Below, one piece after another: positions 1 to 9,165 of a stretch of DNA of 64,000 nucleotides. Under the pieces are notes generated by a model. It was given only the letters and a program-made list of their open reading frames with translations. It made no database searches and was not told the origin of the DNA. This DNA comes from Halopseudomonas pelagia CL-AP6 (GTDB lineage Bacteria; Pseudomonadota; Gammaproteobacteria; Pseudomonadales; Pseudomonadaceae): positions 1-64,000 of the forward strand of contig NZ_AROI01000010.1 of assembly GCF_000410875.1 (NCBI RefSeq). Reading direction: 5' to 3'. Positions within the stretch are counted from its first letter, which is position 1, and every line of letters starts with the position of its first letter. The translations under genes and the position numbers were made by a program.

Positions 1-302
1 AAATTAATGGCCATTGACAGTGCCGAACTGTCGTTGTTCGTGAATAAGCTTCGACTAGTTTCGTCGCCACCGTCGACAAATCGAACCCAGGCCCCTGTGC
101 ATTTAAAATGCTGCCCACATGGAAGGCCAAGTGACCTGAGTGCATTACTCAATGCAAAGACGGCTCTGCCACCGCCGTAGCGTTGAGCACATAGTTCGCT
201 CAACGCTGTGAAGGCCGGTGCAGACAATTGATTGTCAGGCCCTGGTGACGGGATACGCCATAAAGCGGCCAAGGCATCGAGAAGTTGCTGATCTACGATC
301 AT
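1..302 (-). CDS. Unrecognised ORF, runs off the left edge (third gene of integrase-linked operon)
   Basis: On the minus strand an ATG at 302 opens a frame with no stop to the window edge, giving about 100 residues that start MIVDQQLLDALAALWRIPSP. It begins two bases after the stop of the gene at 305-1033, so it is very likely translated from the same message. I do not recognise the family. The visible part is soluble, with no membrane segment or signal peptide. The other strand of this stretch shows nothing convincing. The call rests on uninterrupted coding frame and operon spacing; its C-terminus lies outside the window. Confidence 0.5.
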   Translation of the reverse strand, partial: MIVDQQLLDALAALWRIPSPGPDNQLSAPAFTALSELCAQRYGGGRAVFALSNALRSLGLPCGQHFKCTGAWVRFVDGGDETSRSLFTNNDSSALSMAIN

Positions 303-304
303 TA

Positions 305-1033
305 TTAGGCACGACCATCTACGGCCTGTGGTCGCCAACTTCGCTCAGCACGCTCCCGCACAAGCCTGGCTTGGAGGCTGGGATGCTTTCTCTCAATACT
401 CTCGTTGTAGATATATTCCGCGTCATCCCAGAAGGTGACGATTGCAGCGACAAATGCCTGAAGGCGATTGATGGATATATCCATCAATGCGACAGGCGGA
501 TGCGCAACTTCATGCGAGACATCATCTAACGAAATTGGCGAATAGTCGCGCCACAAGTCGGGGCAACGTGTAGCTAGCTCAATGGCAGATCGACCATCAC
601 CGTGCCGACAAGCGTTGCCGAGCAGATGAAGCGTATCCAACTCATCAAAACTCGGAAAAGCTTCGAGGCTTATTCCACGCAGATCAAGGAACAGTTCGCA
701 AAGCCTATTCCAGTCCCCACGCTCCACCTTGGAGGCCAAGTTGTCGTTCGGCCGCAGTTCCTTGACACATCCACATAGGTAGCCGCGCAATTGGCGTTCC
801 CAGACGGACTGAATAGACAGAGCAAAAGCCATCTTGGTTACCTGGAGCACATCTTCCGCGTCTGATTGGGCGAAAGCATCGCCGGGATCACCGCTACGAC
901 CAAGGACAACAATTTTATCTTCAAGGGTTTGGATTGCCGGGACGACTACATCATCAAAGAATGATTGCGCACTGATTCCATGCTTCGATGCCGCAACATC
1001 GGCGTAGCAGTTCTTCCAGCGAAATACGCTCAT
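305..1033 (-). CDS. Hypothetical protein, HEPN-like fold with degenerate motif
   Basis: A 242-residue soluble, mostly helical protein of unknown function. Residues 138-147 read LGNACRHGDG, which lines up with the HEPN signature R-N-x3-H-G of the gene before it but has Gly where the catalytic Arg is expected; Asn140 and His144 remain. This suggests an inactive or diverged HEPN-type protein, perhaps a partner or antidote of the upstream one (inference). Its ATG at 1033 overlaps the upstream stop by four bases (ATGA), so the two are translationally coupled. The cargo position behind an integrase suggests defence or toxin-antitoxin roles, but nothing in the sequence proves this. Confidence 0.6.
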   Translation of the reverse strand: MSVFRWKNCYADVAASKHGISAQSFFDDVVVPAIQTLEDKIVVLGRSGDPGDAFAQSDAEDVLQVTKMAFALSIQSVWERQLRGYLCGCVKELRPNDNLASKVERGDWNRLCELFLDLRGISLEAFPSFDELDTLHLLGNACRHGDGRSAIELATRCPDLWRDYSPISLDDVSHEVAHPPVALMDISINRLQAFVAAIVTFWDDAEYIYNESIERKHPSLQARLVRERAERSWRPQAVDGRA

Positions 1034-1680
1034 ACACTCACTCCACGGCTATGCTCCGCGATGAAGTGGCGGTACGCGAAGGTAATCAGATCACGCACTA
1101 GTTCAAGAAGGCCAGCAAACGGAAGCCCGTCGAATGGGTCGCCATGGGCCATCGAATTTCGGATTTGGGCTAATGTGGGGATGGTAGCTCCAGTAAGCTG
1201 GCCGATGGCAGTGCTGCCGCAGCGAACCGCAAGCGGTATTTGCGCATCGTCCAGGTCATCGCCAGTTGCTAAATGCCGGAGCAAGCCAGCGAAATTTCGG
1301 TCATTCTTCTTGAAATATCCGCCATAGCGGTCAACCAACGTCAACTCCAGCGCAGTCAAAGCAACTAGCTCACCAGCTTTGATTAAATCTGCGTCTATCC
1401 ATCCAAGCAAGTAGAGCTTCTGTGCACGAGCATATTTTTTGCGCACCACCAGAGGAATGCGAAGGTCAAGGCCAAGATTGACAATAAAGGAACGCCATTG
1501 CTCTGCGTGGTCGAACCGAATAAATCCACTTGGATTTCCCTGTACAGGCCAAGGAATCAAGAGTGGTTCATCGCGACGGGGCAATGGAATATCCAAAAGA
1601 TCCACGATCAAGCAGCCCTCTGTTCCTACTGACCAACCGCCAACCGCCAACCGGACAGGCTTGCCGATGCGGCTCAACAC
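1030..1680 (-). CDS. HEPN-domain protein (candidate RNase) with intact RxxxxH motif
   Basis: A 216-residue protein. The C-terminal half is helical and carries Arg174-Asn-Ser-Met-Ala-His179-Gly, the Rx4H signature of HEPN domains, which in many toxins and CRISPR effectors is a metal-independent ribonuclease site. The first 80 residues are strand-rich and not recognised. The start is GTG at 1680; a weak AAGG lies about 16 bases upstream, so a different start is possible. It lies 58 bases after the integrase stop and is coupled to the next gene by an ATGA overlap. Known HEPN pairs act as toxin-antitoxin or abortive-infection modules. That role here is inference. Confidence 0.65.
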   Translation of the reverse strand: MLSRIGKPVRLAVGGWSVGTEGCLIVDLLDIPLPRRDEPLLIPWPVQGNPSGFIRFDHAEQWRSFIVNLGLDLRIPLVVRKKYARAQKLYLLGWIDADLIKAGELVALTALELTLVDRYGGYFKKNDRNFAGLLRHLATGDDLDDAQIPLAVRCGSTAIGQLTGATIPTLAQIRNSMAHGDPFDGLPFAGLLELVRDLITFAYRHFIAEHSRGVSV

Positions 1681-1738
1681 CCGGCGTGGCTAGTAACCTT
1701 ATAGAAGCACATCATCCGTTACGACAGCAAGAAAACAA

Positions 1739-3547
1739 TCATCTAAGTGCATCCTGAACCACCCTAGTCACTTTATGGATATTATTGCTGAAGACGGCTT
1801 CCACGGGTGATTTCCCCCGCAACTGCTCGCAGGGCCGAAGCAACGCACGATAAAGATGCCACGAATTAGATTCACAACCACCCTCCACCATCGTTGCTTG
1901 TGTCAGCCTGAGCTTGACTGGATCGAGTTGCCAGTCGGGAATACGCTGGCCACGGTTACCCACGCTTAAAGTCAGCAGCTTCCCGGCCTTGATCTCGCGA
2001 TTGACCTGGTCTCGAGACTTACCTGCCAGCTTGGCGAATTGGACCACTTGAAGATTATGAGGAGCCTCATAGGCTTCGAGCATTTCCAATCGTTCCCGCT
2101 GGATATCCGAAACAGGTACCTCCCCCACTGAAACTGACCCGTGCTGGGCGGAGACCGCTGAAAGGTGCTTGCTAGAGTTCTCCGTAACAGACGACAACAG
2201 AATCTGAGACGCATCTGGCCTTGCCATGGCCGCAGAAGCTACTGCCCCTTCATCCACTATCGGAATCCCATCGATACGAATAGTCAAATGTGTACTGGCT
2301 GCTTGCACATCGCCCTGCTCCAACAAGTCGAGCCGATCAGCCCAATCCTGCATCATTCTACGGCGAGGCTCTACATACAGGGCGTGATTATAGGTAGCAC
2401 TGACTTTATTGGGATCCGCATGCGAAAGCTGGGCATCCACCCATGTCCTGGGGTAGCCGATCTCGTTGAGTGCTGTTGAAAGGGTGCCTCGGATACCATG
2501 AGCGGTAAGGAGGTTTTTGTAACCCATGCGGATCAAGGCAGCGTTCAGCGTGTTCTCGCTGATACGTCTTTTCAAATCGCTGCATTGTGCAAGCAAATTT
2601 CGCTGTGCAGGTTTGACCTGCTCAAGTAGATAGCGAACGATCTCAATCGCCTGAACAGGAAGTGGCACGATGTAGGGAGGGATATCCTTGGGCCGCCTCT
2701 TCTTCTTACGCATGTCATTTTGAAGCTGCTTGACCGCCTCGGGCGGAATAATCCACAGCCCCTGCTCCAAATCAAACTGCTCAGGGGTCGCTTGGCGCAA
2801 CTCGCCGGTTCGTACTCCCGTTAACAACAGTAACCGAACACCGAGCTGTGTGGTTGTTCTGCCACTATAATGACGCAGCCTACGTAACAACTCGGGTATT
2901 TCAGGCAATCGCAAAAAGGGGTTATTGGCCACCGGCGGTTTGGGAATAGCAACCGCCTCCAGGTCGGATGCAGGATTACTTTCCACCCCTTCAAGCTTGA
3001 CCATTGCATAGCGGAATAACTGCCTTAACCAGGTGCGCACCTTTTCGGCAATCGAGAATGCTCTGCGCCGCTCTATCCTGGCCAATACATCCAGCAAGTC
3101 TGGACGACGGATATCAAAAATGGAAATGGTGCCCAGGCGAGGCAGTACGTCCTTGGCGAAGACCCGCTGAATCTGAGAAAGAGTGCTTTGCCTCCCCTCC
3201 TTGAGCTCCAGCTTGCGGTGTGCCAACCACAACAAATAGACAGCCTTGAAACTGTTCTTCTCCGCCAGGATCGTGTTTTGAAGTCTCAGTTTGCGGTCGG
3301 TTTTGGGGTTGATACCTTTTGCTACGAGGGCGCGTGCTTCATCACGTAGTGAGCGAGCCTCTCGGAGGCTGATCTCTGGATAGCTGCCCAGAGACATGCG
3401 TTTTTGTCTGGAAACCCAGTAGTATCGGAAATGCCAGGATTTGCCGCCCACGACGGATATGGCCAATGAAAGACCATCAAAATCAGGAAGGGTATAGTCT
3501 TTGCCCGTCGTCCGGGCTTGGCGAATAGTGAGATCAGAGAGTGCCAT
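1739..3547 (-). CDS. Tyrosine recombinase/integrase (P4-like) with long C-terminal extension
   Basis: Site-specific recombinase that inserts and excises the element at the neighbouring tRNA-Gly. Residues 1-90 form the arm-binding DUF4102-type domain, 100-190 the core-binding SAM-like domain and 215-410 the catalytic domain. Visible catalytic residues are Arg246 (TGVRTGEL), His350 and Arg353 (HGIRG), His376 (LSHAD) and Tyr386. Usual P4-type integrases have about 400 residues; this one has 602. The extra part ends in a helix-turn-helix-like segment (about 500-525) and a tail containing GQRIPDWQLDP and GKSPVEAV, which resembles the DUF2384 (Xre/MbcA/ParS) C-terminal fold by eye. AGGAGC lies 8 bases before the ATG. 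It is transcribed away from the tRNA and towards its cargo. Confidence 0.92.
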   Translation of the reverse strand: MALSDLTIRQARTTGKDYTLPDFDGLSLAISVVGGKSWHFRYYWVSRQKRMSLGSYPEISLREARSLRDEARALVAKGINPKTDRKLRLQNTILAEKNSFKAVYLLWLAHRKLELKEGRQSTLSQIQRVFAKDVLPRLGTISIFDIRRPDLLDVLARIERRRAFSIAEKVRTWLRQLFRYAMVKLEGVESNPASDLEAVAIPKPPVANNPFLRLPEIPELLRRLRHYSGRTTTQLGVRLLLLTGVRTGELRQATPEQFDLEQGLWIIPPEAVKQLQNDMRKKKRRPKDIPPYIVPLPVQAIEIVRYLLEQVKPAQRNLLAQCSDLKRRISENTLNAALIRMGYKNLLTAHGIRGTLSTALNEIGYPRTWVDAQLSHADPNKVSATYNHALYVEPRRRMMQDWADRLDLLEQGDVQAASTHLTIRIDGIPIVDEGAVASAAMARPDASQILLSSVTENSSKHLSAVSAQHGSVSVGEVPVSDIQRERLEMLEAYEAPHNLQVVQFAKLAGKSRDQVNREIKAGKLLTLSVGNRGQRIPDWQLDPVKLRLTQATMVEGGCESNSWHLYRALLRPCEQLRGKSPVEAVFSNNIHKVTRVVQDALR

Positions 3548-3771
3548 GATTCCAGCTCCTATGTAGAGTCAGAACCCGATCATCACCACATCCCCCATTT
3601 CCTCCCAGCAACTAACCGCAACCACCGATACCCGTATAAATGGACTTAAAAAAGGACTTAAAAGCCTTATACAGGGGTAGAATTCGATGGATTTCACTGG
3701 AATGAAAAAACAAGCTTTCGCTATTTTTTCAATGACTTACAGACCTCTATGGAAGTCTGTAGATCATAATA

Positions 3772-3847
<76 letters not shown>

Positions 3848-3909
3848 TTTGGAACGGCGCCTATTCTATCGCCCTGCGCGGGCCTGTCAAGTCATTGATT
3901 CGGAAAAAG

Positions 3910-4479
3910 TTATTTGTCGCTCTTTTGCACAGCATGCATGCTCATATACGGCCAGGCAGCCCGCAGATAAACATACATTGACCAGAACGTCAGCACCGCA
4001 GATATCATCAGCAGCACGTAGCCAAGGACCACCCAGTTGCTGATTAGCGGCGGATTGGCCAGCAATACGATCAACGCGACCATCTGCGCCGCGGTCTTGT
4101 ATTTGCCTAACTGCGATACCGCCACGTGCGCGCGCTTACCCAGCTCGGCCATCCATTCCCGTAACGCCGAGATAACGATCTCGCGTCCGATGATGACCAT
4201 CGCCGGGGCGGTTACCCAGAAGTTGGCATGACTCTGCACCAGCAGCACCAGTGCGACCGCAACCATGAGTTTGTCCGCCACCGGGTCCAGGAAAGCACCA
4301 AAAGGCGTGCTCTGCTCCCATTTGCGTGCCAGGTAGCCGTCCAGCCAGTCAGTCACGCTGGCCACGGTGAATACAATCGCGGCGGCCAGATAACACCAGT
4401 GAAAAGGTAAGTAGTAAAACAATATAAAGATAGGGATCAGCGCGACCCGTAGCAATGTCAGAATATTCGGTATGTTCAT
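3910..4479 (-). CDS. pgsA: CDP-diacylglycerol--glycerol-3-phosphate 3-phosphatidyltransferase
   Basis: Inner-membrane enzyme that makes phosphatidylglycerophosphate, the committed step to phosphatidylglycerol and cardiolipin. The 189-residue length is normal. It shows the CDP-alcohol phosphotransferase signature D-G-x2-A-R-x8-G-x3-D-x3-D around residues 45-70 ([14 protein letters not shown] then [10 protein letters not shown]), with several hydrophobic segments. It lies 33 bases after uvrC on the same strand and just before tRNA-Gly, so it is probably transcribed with gacA-uvrC. Confidence 0.96.
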   Translation of the reverse strand: MNIPNILTLLRVALIPIFILFYYLPFHWCYLAAAIVFTVASVTDWLDGYLARKWEQSTPFGAFLDPVADKLMVAVALVLLVQSHANFWVTAPAMVIIGREIVISALREWMAELGKRAHVAVSQLGKYKTAAQMVALIVLLANPPLISNWVVLGYVLLMISAVLTFWSMYVYLRAAWPYMSMHAVQKSDK

Positions 4480-4512
4480 GAGTAATTAGCGACCTCTGTC
4501 TAATGACGCATT

Positions 4513-6342
4513 CTAGTCGCTATGCAGCGCAGCATAAATCTGTTCTGCAAGTTTTTTGCTGATGCCGGGCGCCTTACCTATTTCCGCCGCGCTGGCACGC
4601 TTTAATTCTTGCAAGCCACCAAAGTGCTTCAGCAGTTCCCGGCGGCGCTTGGGACCTACGCCCGCTATGCCTTCAAGGGGCGAGGTGTTACGCGCTTTGC
4701 CGCGCCTGGCGCGGTGCCCGGTAATGGCAAAGCGGTGCGCCTCATCGCGTATATGCTGAATCAAATGCAGTGCGGGAGAATGGCCCGGAAGGACCAATTC
4801 ATTGTGCGGATCATTCAGATACAACGTCTCCATACCGGCCTTGCGTGTAACCCCTTTGGCAACACCGACCAACGTCAGGCCGTGAATGGCCAATTCTTGC
4901 AGCACTTCCAGGGCCATCGACATCTGTCCCTTGCCGCCATCAACCAGAAGAATATCAGGCATCTTGCCCTCCCCTTCCTTGATACGGCTGAAGCGCCGAG
5001 TCAAAGCCTGGCGCATCGCGGCATAGTCGTCACCGGCGGTCACGCCTTCGATATTGAAGCGTCGGTAGTCGCTTTTGAGTGGCCCCTCAGGGCCGAATAC
5101 CACACAGGAGGCGACAGTAGCTTCACCGCTGGAATGGCTGATGTCATAACACTCCAGGCGTGTTGGCCGCTCGGCAAGCTGCAGGGCTTCCTGCAAGGCG
5201 TCAAAGCGGATTTGCACGTTCTGACGGTTCGCCAGCATGCCCGCCAGAGCCAGATCGGCATTATTGACCGCTAGACTTTGCCAGCGGCTGCGTGTGCCTC
5301 TGACGCGATGGCTTATGCTCAGATTATGCCCGCGCGCCTGGGCCAAGGCCTGGGCGATAACGGGCATATCCTCGTGCTCGGCGTTGACGATAATCTCCCC
5401 AGGGAGCTCACGCTCTGCGCCGCCCAAATAGTACTGGGGCAGAAACGCTGCCAGCACCTCGCCCGGCGTCTGCTCGATAGGTACGCGCGGAAAGTGATTC
5501 TTGCTGCCGAGCACTCGGCCCTGGCGCACCATTACTACGTGAACACAAGCGCCGCCGGGTGAGACTGCCGCAGCTACGATATCCACGTTGCCCTGCTCGG
5601 TGTCCATGCTTTGCTGATCCTGCACCCGACGTAGCAGCGCCATCTGGTCGCGTAGTTCCGCGGCGCGTTCGAAATCAAGCTGTTCTGCGGCTAACTCCAT
5701 AGTCTTGCCGAGTTCGTCGGCTAGCGCATTGCTGCGACCCTCGAGAAACATGATCGAGTGGCGCACATCTTCGGCATACTCCTGCTCGTCAACCAATCCG
5801 ACGCAAGGAGCCTTGCAACGATGGATCTGGTGCTGCAGGCAAGGCCTTGTGCGGTTGCGGTAATAGCTGTCCTCGCACTGGCGGACCTTGAAAGTTTTTT
5901 GCAGCAGACTCAGGCTTTCACGAATCGCGCCAGCGCTGGGATAGGGCCCGAAATAACGTCCCTTGAGCTTCTTCGTACCCCGGTGCAGCCCGAGTCTGGG
6001 GAAGCTGTCCTGGCTGGACAAGAACACATAAGGGTAGGACTTATCGTCGCGTAACAGAATGTTGTAAGGTGGCCTGGACGCCTTGATCAGGCTCTGCTCA
6101 AGCAAAAGCGCTTCAGTTTCATTAGCCGTAATGGTGGTGTCGATCTGCTGGATACGGGCTACCAGCGCGGCAGTCTTGGGGCTCAGCCCGGTTTTGCGAA
6201 AATAGCTGGAAAGACGTTTTTTCAGGTGTTTGGCTTTGCCGACATACAACAGCTCGCCTTGAGCATCGAACATGCGGTATACGCCAGGCTTGTTGCTGGC
6301 AGTCGAAAGAAAGGCGCTGGGATCGAAAGCAGGCAGGCTCAT
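4513..6342 (-). CDS. uvrC: Excinuclease ABC subunit C
   Basis: Nuclease subunit of nucleotide excision repair, cutting on both sides of the lesion after UvrB loading. The order is an N-terminal GIY-YIG domain ([10 protein letters not shown]...[14 protein letters not shown]), a UVR motif that contacts UvrB ([19 protein letters not shown], about residues 205-225), an RNase H-like endonuclease domain with LECYDISH and LLVDGGKGQ, and C-terminal helix-hairpin-helix repeats ([15 protein letters not shown]). I chose ATG at 6342 (609 residues, typical). A TTG at 6348 in the same frame would give a TTGA overlap with the gacA stop. The genes are translationally coupled either way. Confidence 0.96.
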   Translation of the reverse strand: MSLPAFDPSAFLSTASNKPGVYRMFDAQGELLYVGKAKHLKKRLSSYFRKTGLSPKTAALVARIQQIDTTITANETEALLLEQSLIKASRPPYNILLRDDKSYPYVFLSSQDSFPRLGLHRGTKKLKGRYFGPYPSAGAIRESLSLLQKTFKVRQCEDSYYRNRTRPCLQHQIHRCKAPCVGLVDEQEYAEDVRHSIMFLEGRSNALADELGKTMELAAEQLDFERAAELRDQMALLRRVQDQQSMDTEQGNVDIVAAAVSPGGACVHVVMVRQGRVLGSKNHFPRVPIEQTPGEVLAAFLPQYYLGGAERELPGEIIVNAEHEDMPVIAQALAQARGHNLSISHRVRGTRSRWQSLAVNNADLALAGMLANRQNVQIRFDALQEALQLAERPTRLECYDISHSSGEATVASCVVFGPEGPLKSDYRRFNIEGVTAGDDYAAMRQALTRRFSRIKEGEGKMPDILLVDGGKGQMSMALEVLQELAIHGLTLVGVAKGVTRKAGMETLYLNDPHNELVLPGHSPALHLIQHIRDEAHRFAITGHRARRGKARNTSPLEGIAGVGPKRRRELLKHFGGLQELKRASAAEIGKAPGISKKLAEQIYAALHSD

Positions 6343-6344
6343 GC

Positions 6345-6989
6345 TCAACGGGGGATGGCGTCAACCATGCCGTGGCGCACGGCCAACAGCGTCAGCTCGA
6401 CGTCACTGCTGATGTTCAACTTATCGAACAACCGGTAGCGGTATGTATTGACCGTCTTCGGGCTCAGGCATAGCTTATCGGCGATATTCTGAACCTTCTC
6501 ACAGCTGACAATCATGTAAGCGATCTGCATCTCGCGTTCGGAAAGATTGTCGAAGGGCGAGTTGCAGGCGGGGGCAAATGCCTTGAGGGCCAATTGCTGG
6601 GCTATTTCTGGGCTGATGTAGCGCTGCCCGTTCGCCACTTGGCGAATGGCCGTGACCATTTCATCCAGGGCCGCGCCCTTGGTCACATATCCGGCGGCGC
6701 CAGCCTGCATCAAACGCGTAGGAAAAGGCTCCTCGTCACAAACAGTAACGGCAATGATGCGCAGATGCTTGTCGTGCAGCAGGAGTTTGCGAGTGGCCTC
6801 AAGACCCCCGATGCCCGGCATGCGAACGTCCATTAACACTACGTCGGGTTTCAATAGGCGGGCTTGGGTGACTGCTGCCTCTCCGGAATCGGCTTCACCT
6901 ACAACGCTAAGACCGGGCACATCACTGAGCATTCGGCTGATGCCCATGCGTACCAGATCATGGTCATCTACTACCAATACCTTGATCAA
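6345..6989 (-). CDS. gacA: Response regulator GacA (UvrY/BarA-UvrY family)
   Basis: LuxR/NarL-type response regulator of the GacS/GacA system, which in pseudomonads drives the small RNAs that titrate RsmA and so controls secondary metabolism and biofilm. It has 214 residues. The receiver domain has the acidic pair Asp8-Asp9, the phospho-acceptor Asp54 in LMDVRMPG, and Lys104 in YVTKG. The C-terminal LuxR-type helix-turn-helix contains [13 protein letters not shown] and [17 protein letters not shown]. It is the first gene of the gacA-uvrC-pgsA run. The sensor GacS is not in the window. Confidence 0.96.
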   Translation of the reverse strand: MIKVLVVDDHDLVRMGISRMLSDVPGLSVVGEADSGEAAVTQARLLKPDVVLMDVRMPGIGGLEATRKLLLHDKHLRIIAVTVCDEEPFPTRLMQAGAAGYVTKGAALDEMVTAIRQVANGQRYISPEIAQQLALKAFAPACNSPFDNLSEREMQIAYMIVSCEKVQNIADKLCLSPKTVNTYRYRLFDKLNISSDVELTLLAVRHGMVDAIPR

Positions 6990-7111
6990 ATCCGACCCCT
7001 TGTGCGTTGAGCGAGCGGCATTTCAAAAACTGCCCGGTATCCAGTTCAGGCAGATTGGCCGGCACAAGCTCGGCCTATATTCAATAGGGCGTACCATAGC
7101 AAATCAGCGGG

Positions 7112-9037
7112 TCAAGGGGAACGGCTGATCTTGGTATCGGCGCTGCCCAGTTGCGCAGTCAGTTCGTCCAGACAAGCCGGGTCGTCGATGGTTGAGGGCA
7201 CCGCGAAAGGCTCTCCTGCCGCCATCTGGCGCATGATTCGCCGCAGTATCTTGCCTGATCGGGTTTTCGGTAAACGCTTGACGATTAATGCCCCTTTAAA
7301 GCAAGCCAACGCGCCAATGTCGCGGCGGACCATCGCCACCAATTCCGCACTGAGCGTGCCCGGGTCAATATCCACATCGTTTTTCAACACTACCAACCCT
7401 AGAGGCAGCTCACCTTTGAGCTCATCAGGGATACCAATGACCGCGCATTCTGCCACCGCGCTATGGGCGCCTAGCACCTCTTCCATTTCACCTGTCGATA
7501 ACCGGTGCCCTGCCACGTTGATAATGTCATCGGTACGGCCCATGACGAACAGATACCCCTCACTGTCCAGGTAACCGGCATCGCCGGATTGGTAGTACCC
7601 AGGGAAGGTATTGAGATAGCCTTCGCGAAAGCGTGCTGGGTTGCCCCATATTCCGGTCAGACACCCGGGTGGCAATGGCATCTTCAATGCAATATTGCCT
7701 TGGACTCCGGCGCCAAGCGGTTGCCCCTCATCGTCGAGTATCGCCACCTCAAAGCCTGGCATTGGCCAGGTGGCAGAACCCATTTTCGGAGTTTGAAGCC
7801 CATAACCTGCAGGGTTGGAAGCGATTGCCCAACCGGTTTCGGTTTGCCACCAATGGTCGATCACCGGGCGCTGGAAATGTTCCTCAAGCCAGGCCCAAGT
7901 AGGCGGATCCAAACGCTCGCCAGCCAGGTAAAGCCGCTCAAGCTTGGATAAATCAGCAGCATGGGCCAGAAGAGCCTGCGGATCTTCCTTGCGGATAGCG
8001 CGGAACGCCGTTGGCGCGGCAAACAGTGCCTTGACGCCGTATTCGGCGCACACGCGCCAGAAAGCCCCTGCATCAGGCGTGCGAACCGGTTTGCCCTCGT
8101 AAAGCACAGTGGTGCAGCCAGCCAGCAGCGGCCCGTAAACAATATAGGAATGGCCAACCACCCAGCCTACGTCTGACGCAGCCCAGAACACGTCGCCGGG
8201 CTGCATGTCATAAACCCTTTGCATGCTGTAGCGCATGGCGACTGCGTGCCCGCCGTGATCGCGCACCACCCCTTTGGGTTTGCCGGTAGTGCCTGAGGTG
8301 TAAAGTATGTAGAGCGGATCGCCGGCCAGCACCGGCACCGCGTCAGCGGGCTCGGCATTGGCCAAGGCGCGCTGCCATTCCAGGTCGCGATCGCTGTAAA
8401 GCTCCGCACGGCATTGTGGCCGCTGATAGACCACGCAGTGCCTAATGGGATGGGTTGCCTCATTGATCGCGGCATCCACCAACGGCTTGTAGGGGATGAT
8501 ACGATCGACTTCTACCCCACAGGATGCGGTGAGAATAATATCCGCTTGTGCATCATCAATACGCACGGCCAGCTCGTGCGCGGCAAAGCCGCCGAATACC
8601 ACGCAATGCACCGCACCCAGGCGTGCGCAAGCCAGCATCGCGACTACCGCTTCAGGGATCATCGGCATATAGATGATGACTCGGTCGCCTTTCGCCACAC
8701 CCAGACCACGCAACATCCCGGCACACTGTGCTACCCGCCCGGCCAAGTCACGGTAGCTGATGCGCGCCTTGCTTTGGGTCACCGGAGAGTCGTAAATCAG
8801 CGCCGTCTGTTCGCCTTGCCCCGCCAGTACATGGGCATCTACCGCCAACCACGCGGTATTCAGCCGGCCGTCAGCGAACCACTGATAGTTGCCTTCAGCA
8901 TCTTGCTGCACAATGGCGGTTGGTGGCGTGTGCCAGGCAATACCTGCCGCCTGCTCAGCCCAAAAAACGTTTGGTTCTTGACTGGCCTGCGTATAGGCCT
9001 GACGGTAAGTTGCCGGGTGCACGTTTGACGAAGGCAT
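7112..9037 (-). CDS. prpE: Propionate--CoA ligase (PrpE-type acyl-CoA synthetase)
   Basis: AMP-forming ligase making propionyl-CoA from propionate, ATP and CoA, feeding the methylcitrate cycle; acetate can be a weaker substrate. The 641-residue length and motifs fit the Acs/PrpE subgroup: the N-terminal ACAS_N region, P-loop LYTSGTTGKPKGVVRD, A5 motif WWQTETGW, GYLFVMGRTDDIINVAGHRLS, and the acetylatable Lys in KTRSGKILRR near the C-terminus. The first part (residues 1-60) matches PrpE better than Acs. No prpBCD genes are nearby. It stands alone between gacA and the divergent gene at 9166. Confidence 0.88.
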   Translation of the reverse strand: MPSSNVHPATYRQAYTQASQEPNVFWAEQAAGIAWHTPPTAIVQQDAEGNYQWFADGRLNTAWLAVDAHVLAGQGEQTALIYDSPVTQSKARISYRDLAGRVAQCAGMLRGLGVAKGDRVIIYMPMIPEAVVAMLACARLGAVHCVVFGGFAAHELAVRIDDAQADIILTASCGVEVDRIIPYKPLVDAAINEATHPIRHCVVYQRPQCRAELYSDRDLEWQRALANAEPADAVPVLAGDPLYILYTSGTTGKPKGVVRDHGGHAVAMRYSMQRVYDMQPGDVFWAASDVGWVVGHSYIVYGPLLAGCTTVLYEGKPVRTPDAGAFWRVCAEYGVKALFAAPTAFRAIRKEDPQALLAHAADLSKLERLYLAGERLDPPTWAWLEEHFQRPVIDHWWQTETGWAIASNPAGYGLQTPKMGSATWPMPGFEVAILDDEGQPLGAGVQGNIALKMPLPPGCLTGIWGNPARFREGYLNTFPGYYQSGDAGYLDSEGYLFVMGRTDDIINVAGHRLSTGEMEEVLGAHSAVAECAVIGIPDELKGELPLGLVVLKNDVDIDPGTLSAELVAMVRRDIGALACFKGALIVKRLPKTRSGKILRRIMRQMAAGEPFAVPSTIDDPACLDELTAQLGSADTKISRSP

Positions 9038-9165
9038 TAGTAATCTATCCTCTTATTTTGCCGTCAGACTAAACCACAGCGTTTATAAGGGAACTAGACT
9101 TACGTCGGATGGGTGCTCGGCAGCAGCCTAGCCATACTTACCACACATACAAAAAGGTCATGCTC

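Noticed and set aside
218-529. A 103-codon plus-strand frame at the left end
   Set aside because: It lies antisense to two coupled minus-strand genes and shows no family features.
4609-5274. A 221-codon plus-strand frame inside uvrC
   Set aside because: Antisense shadow of uvrC with no recognisable protein features.
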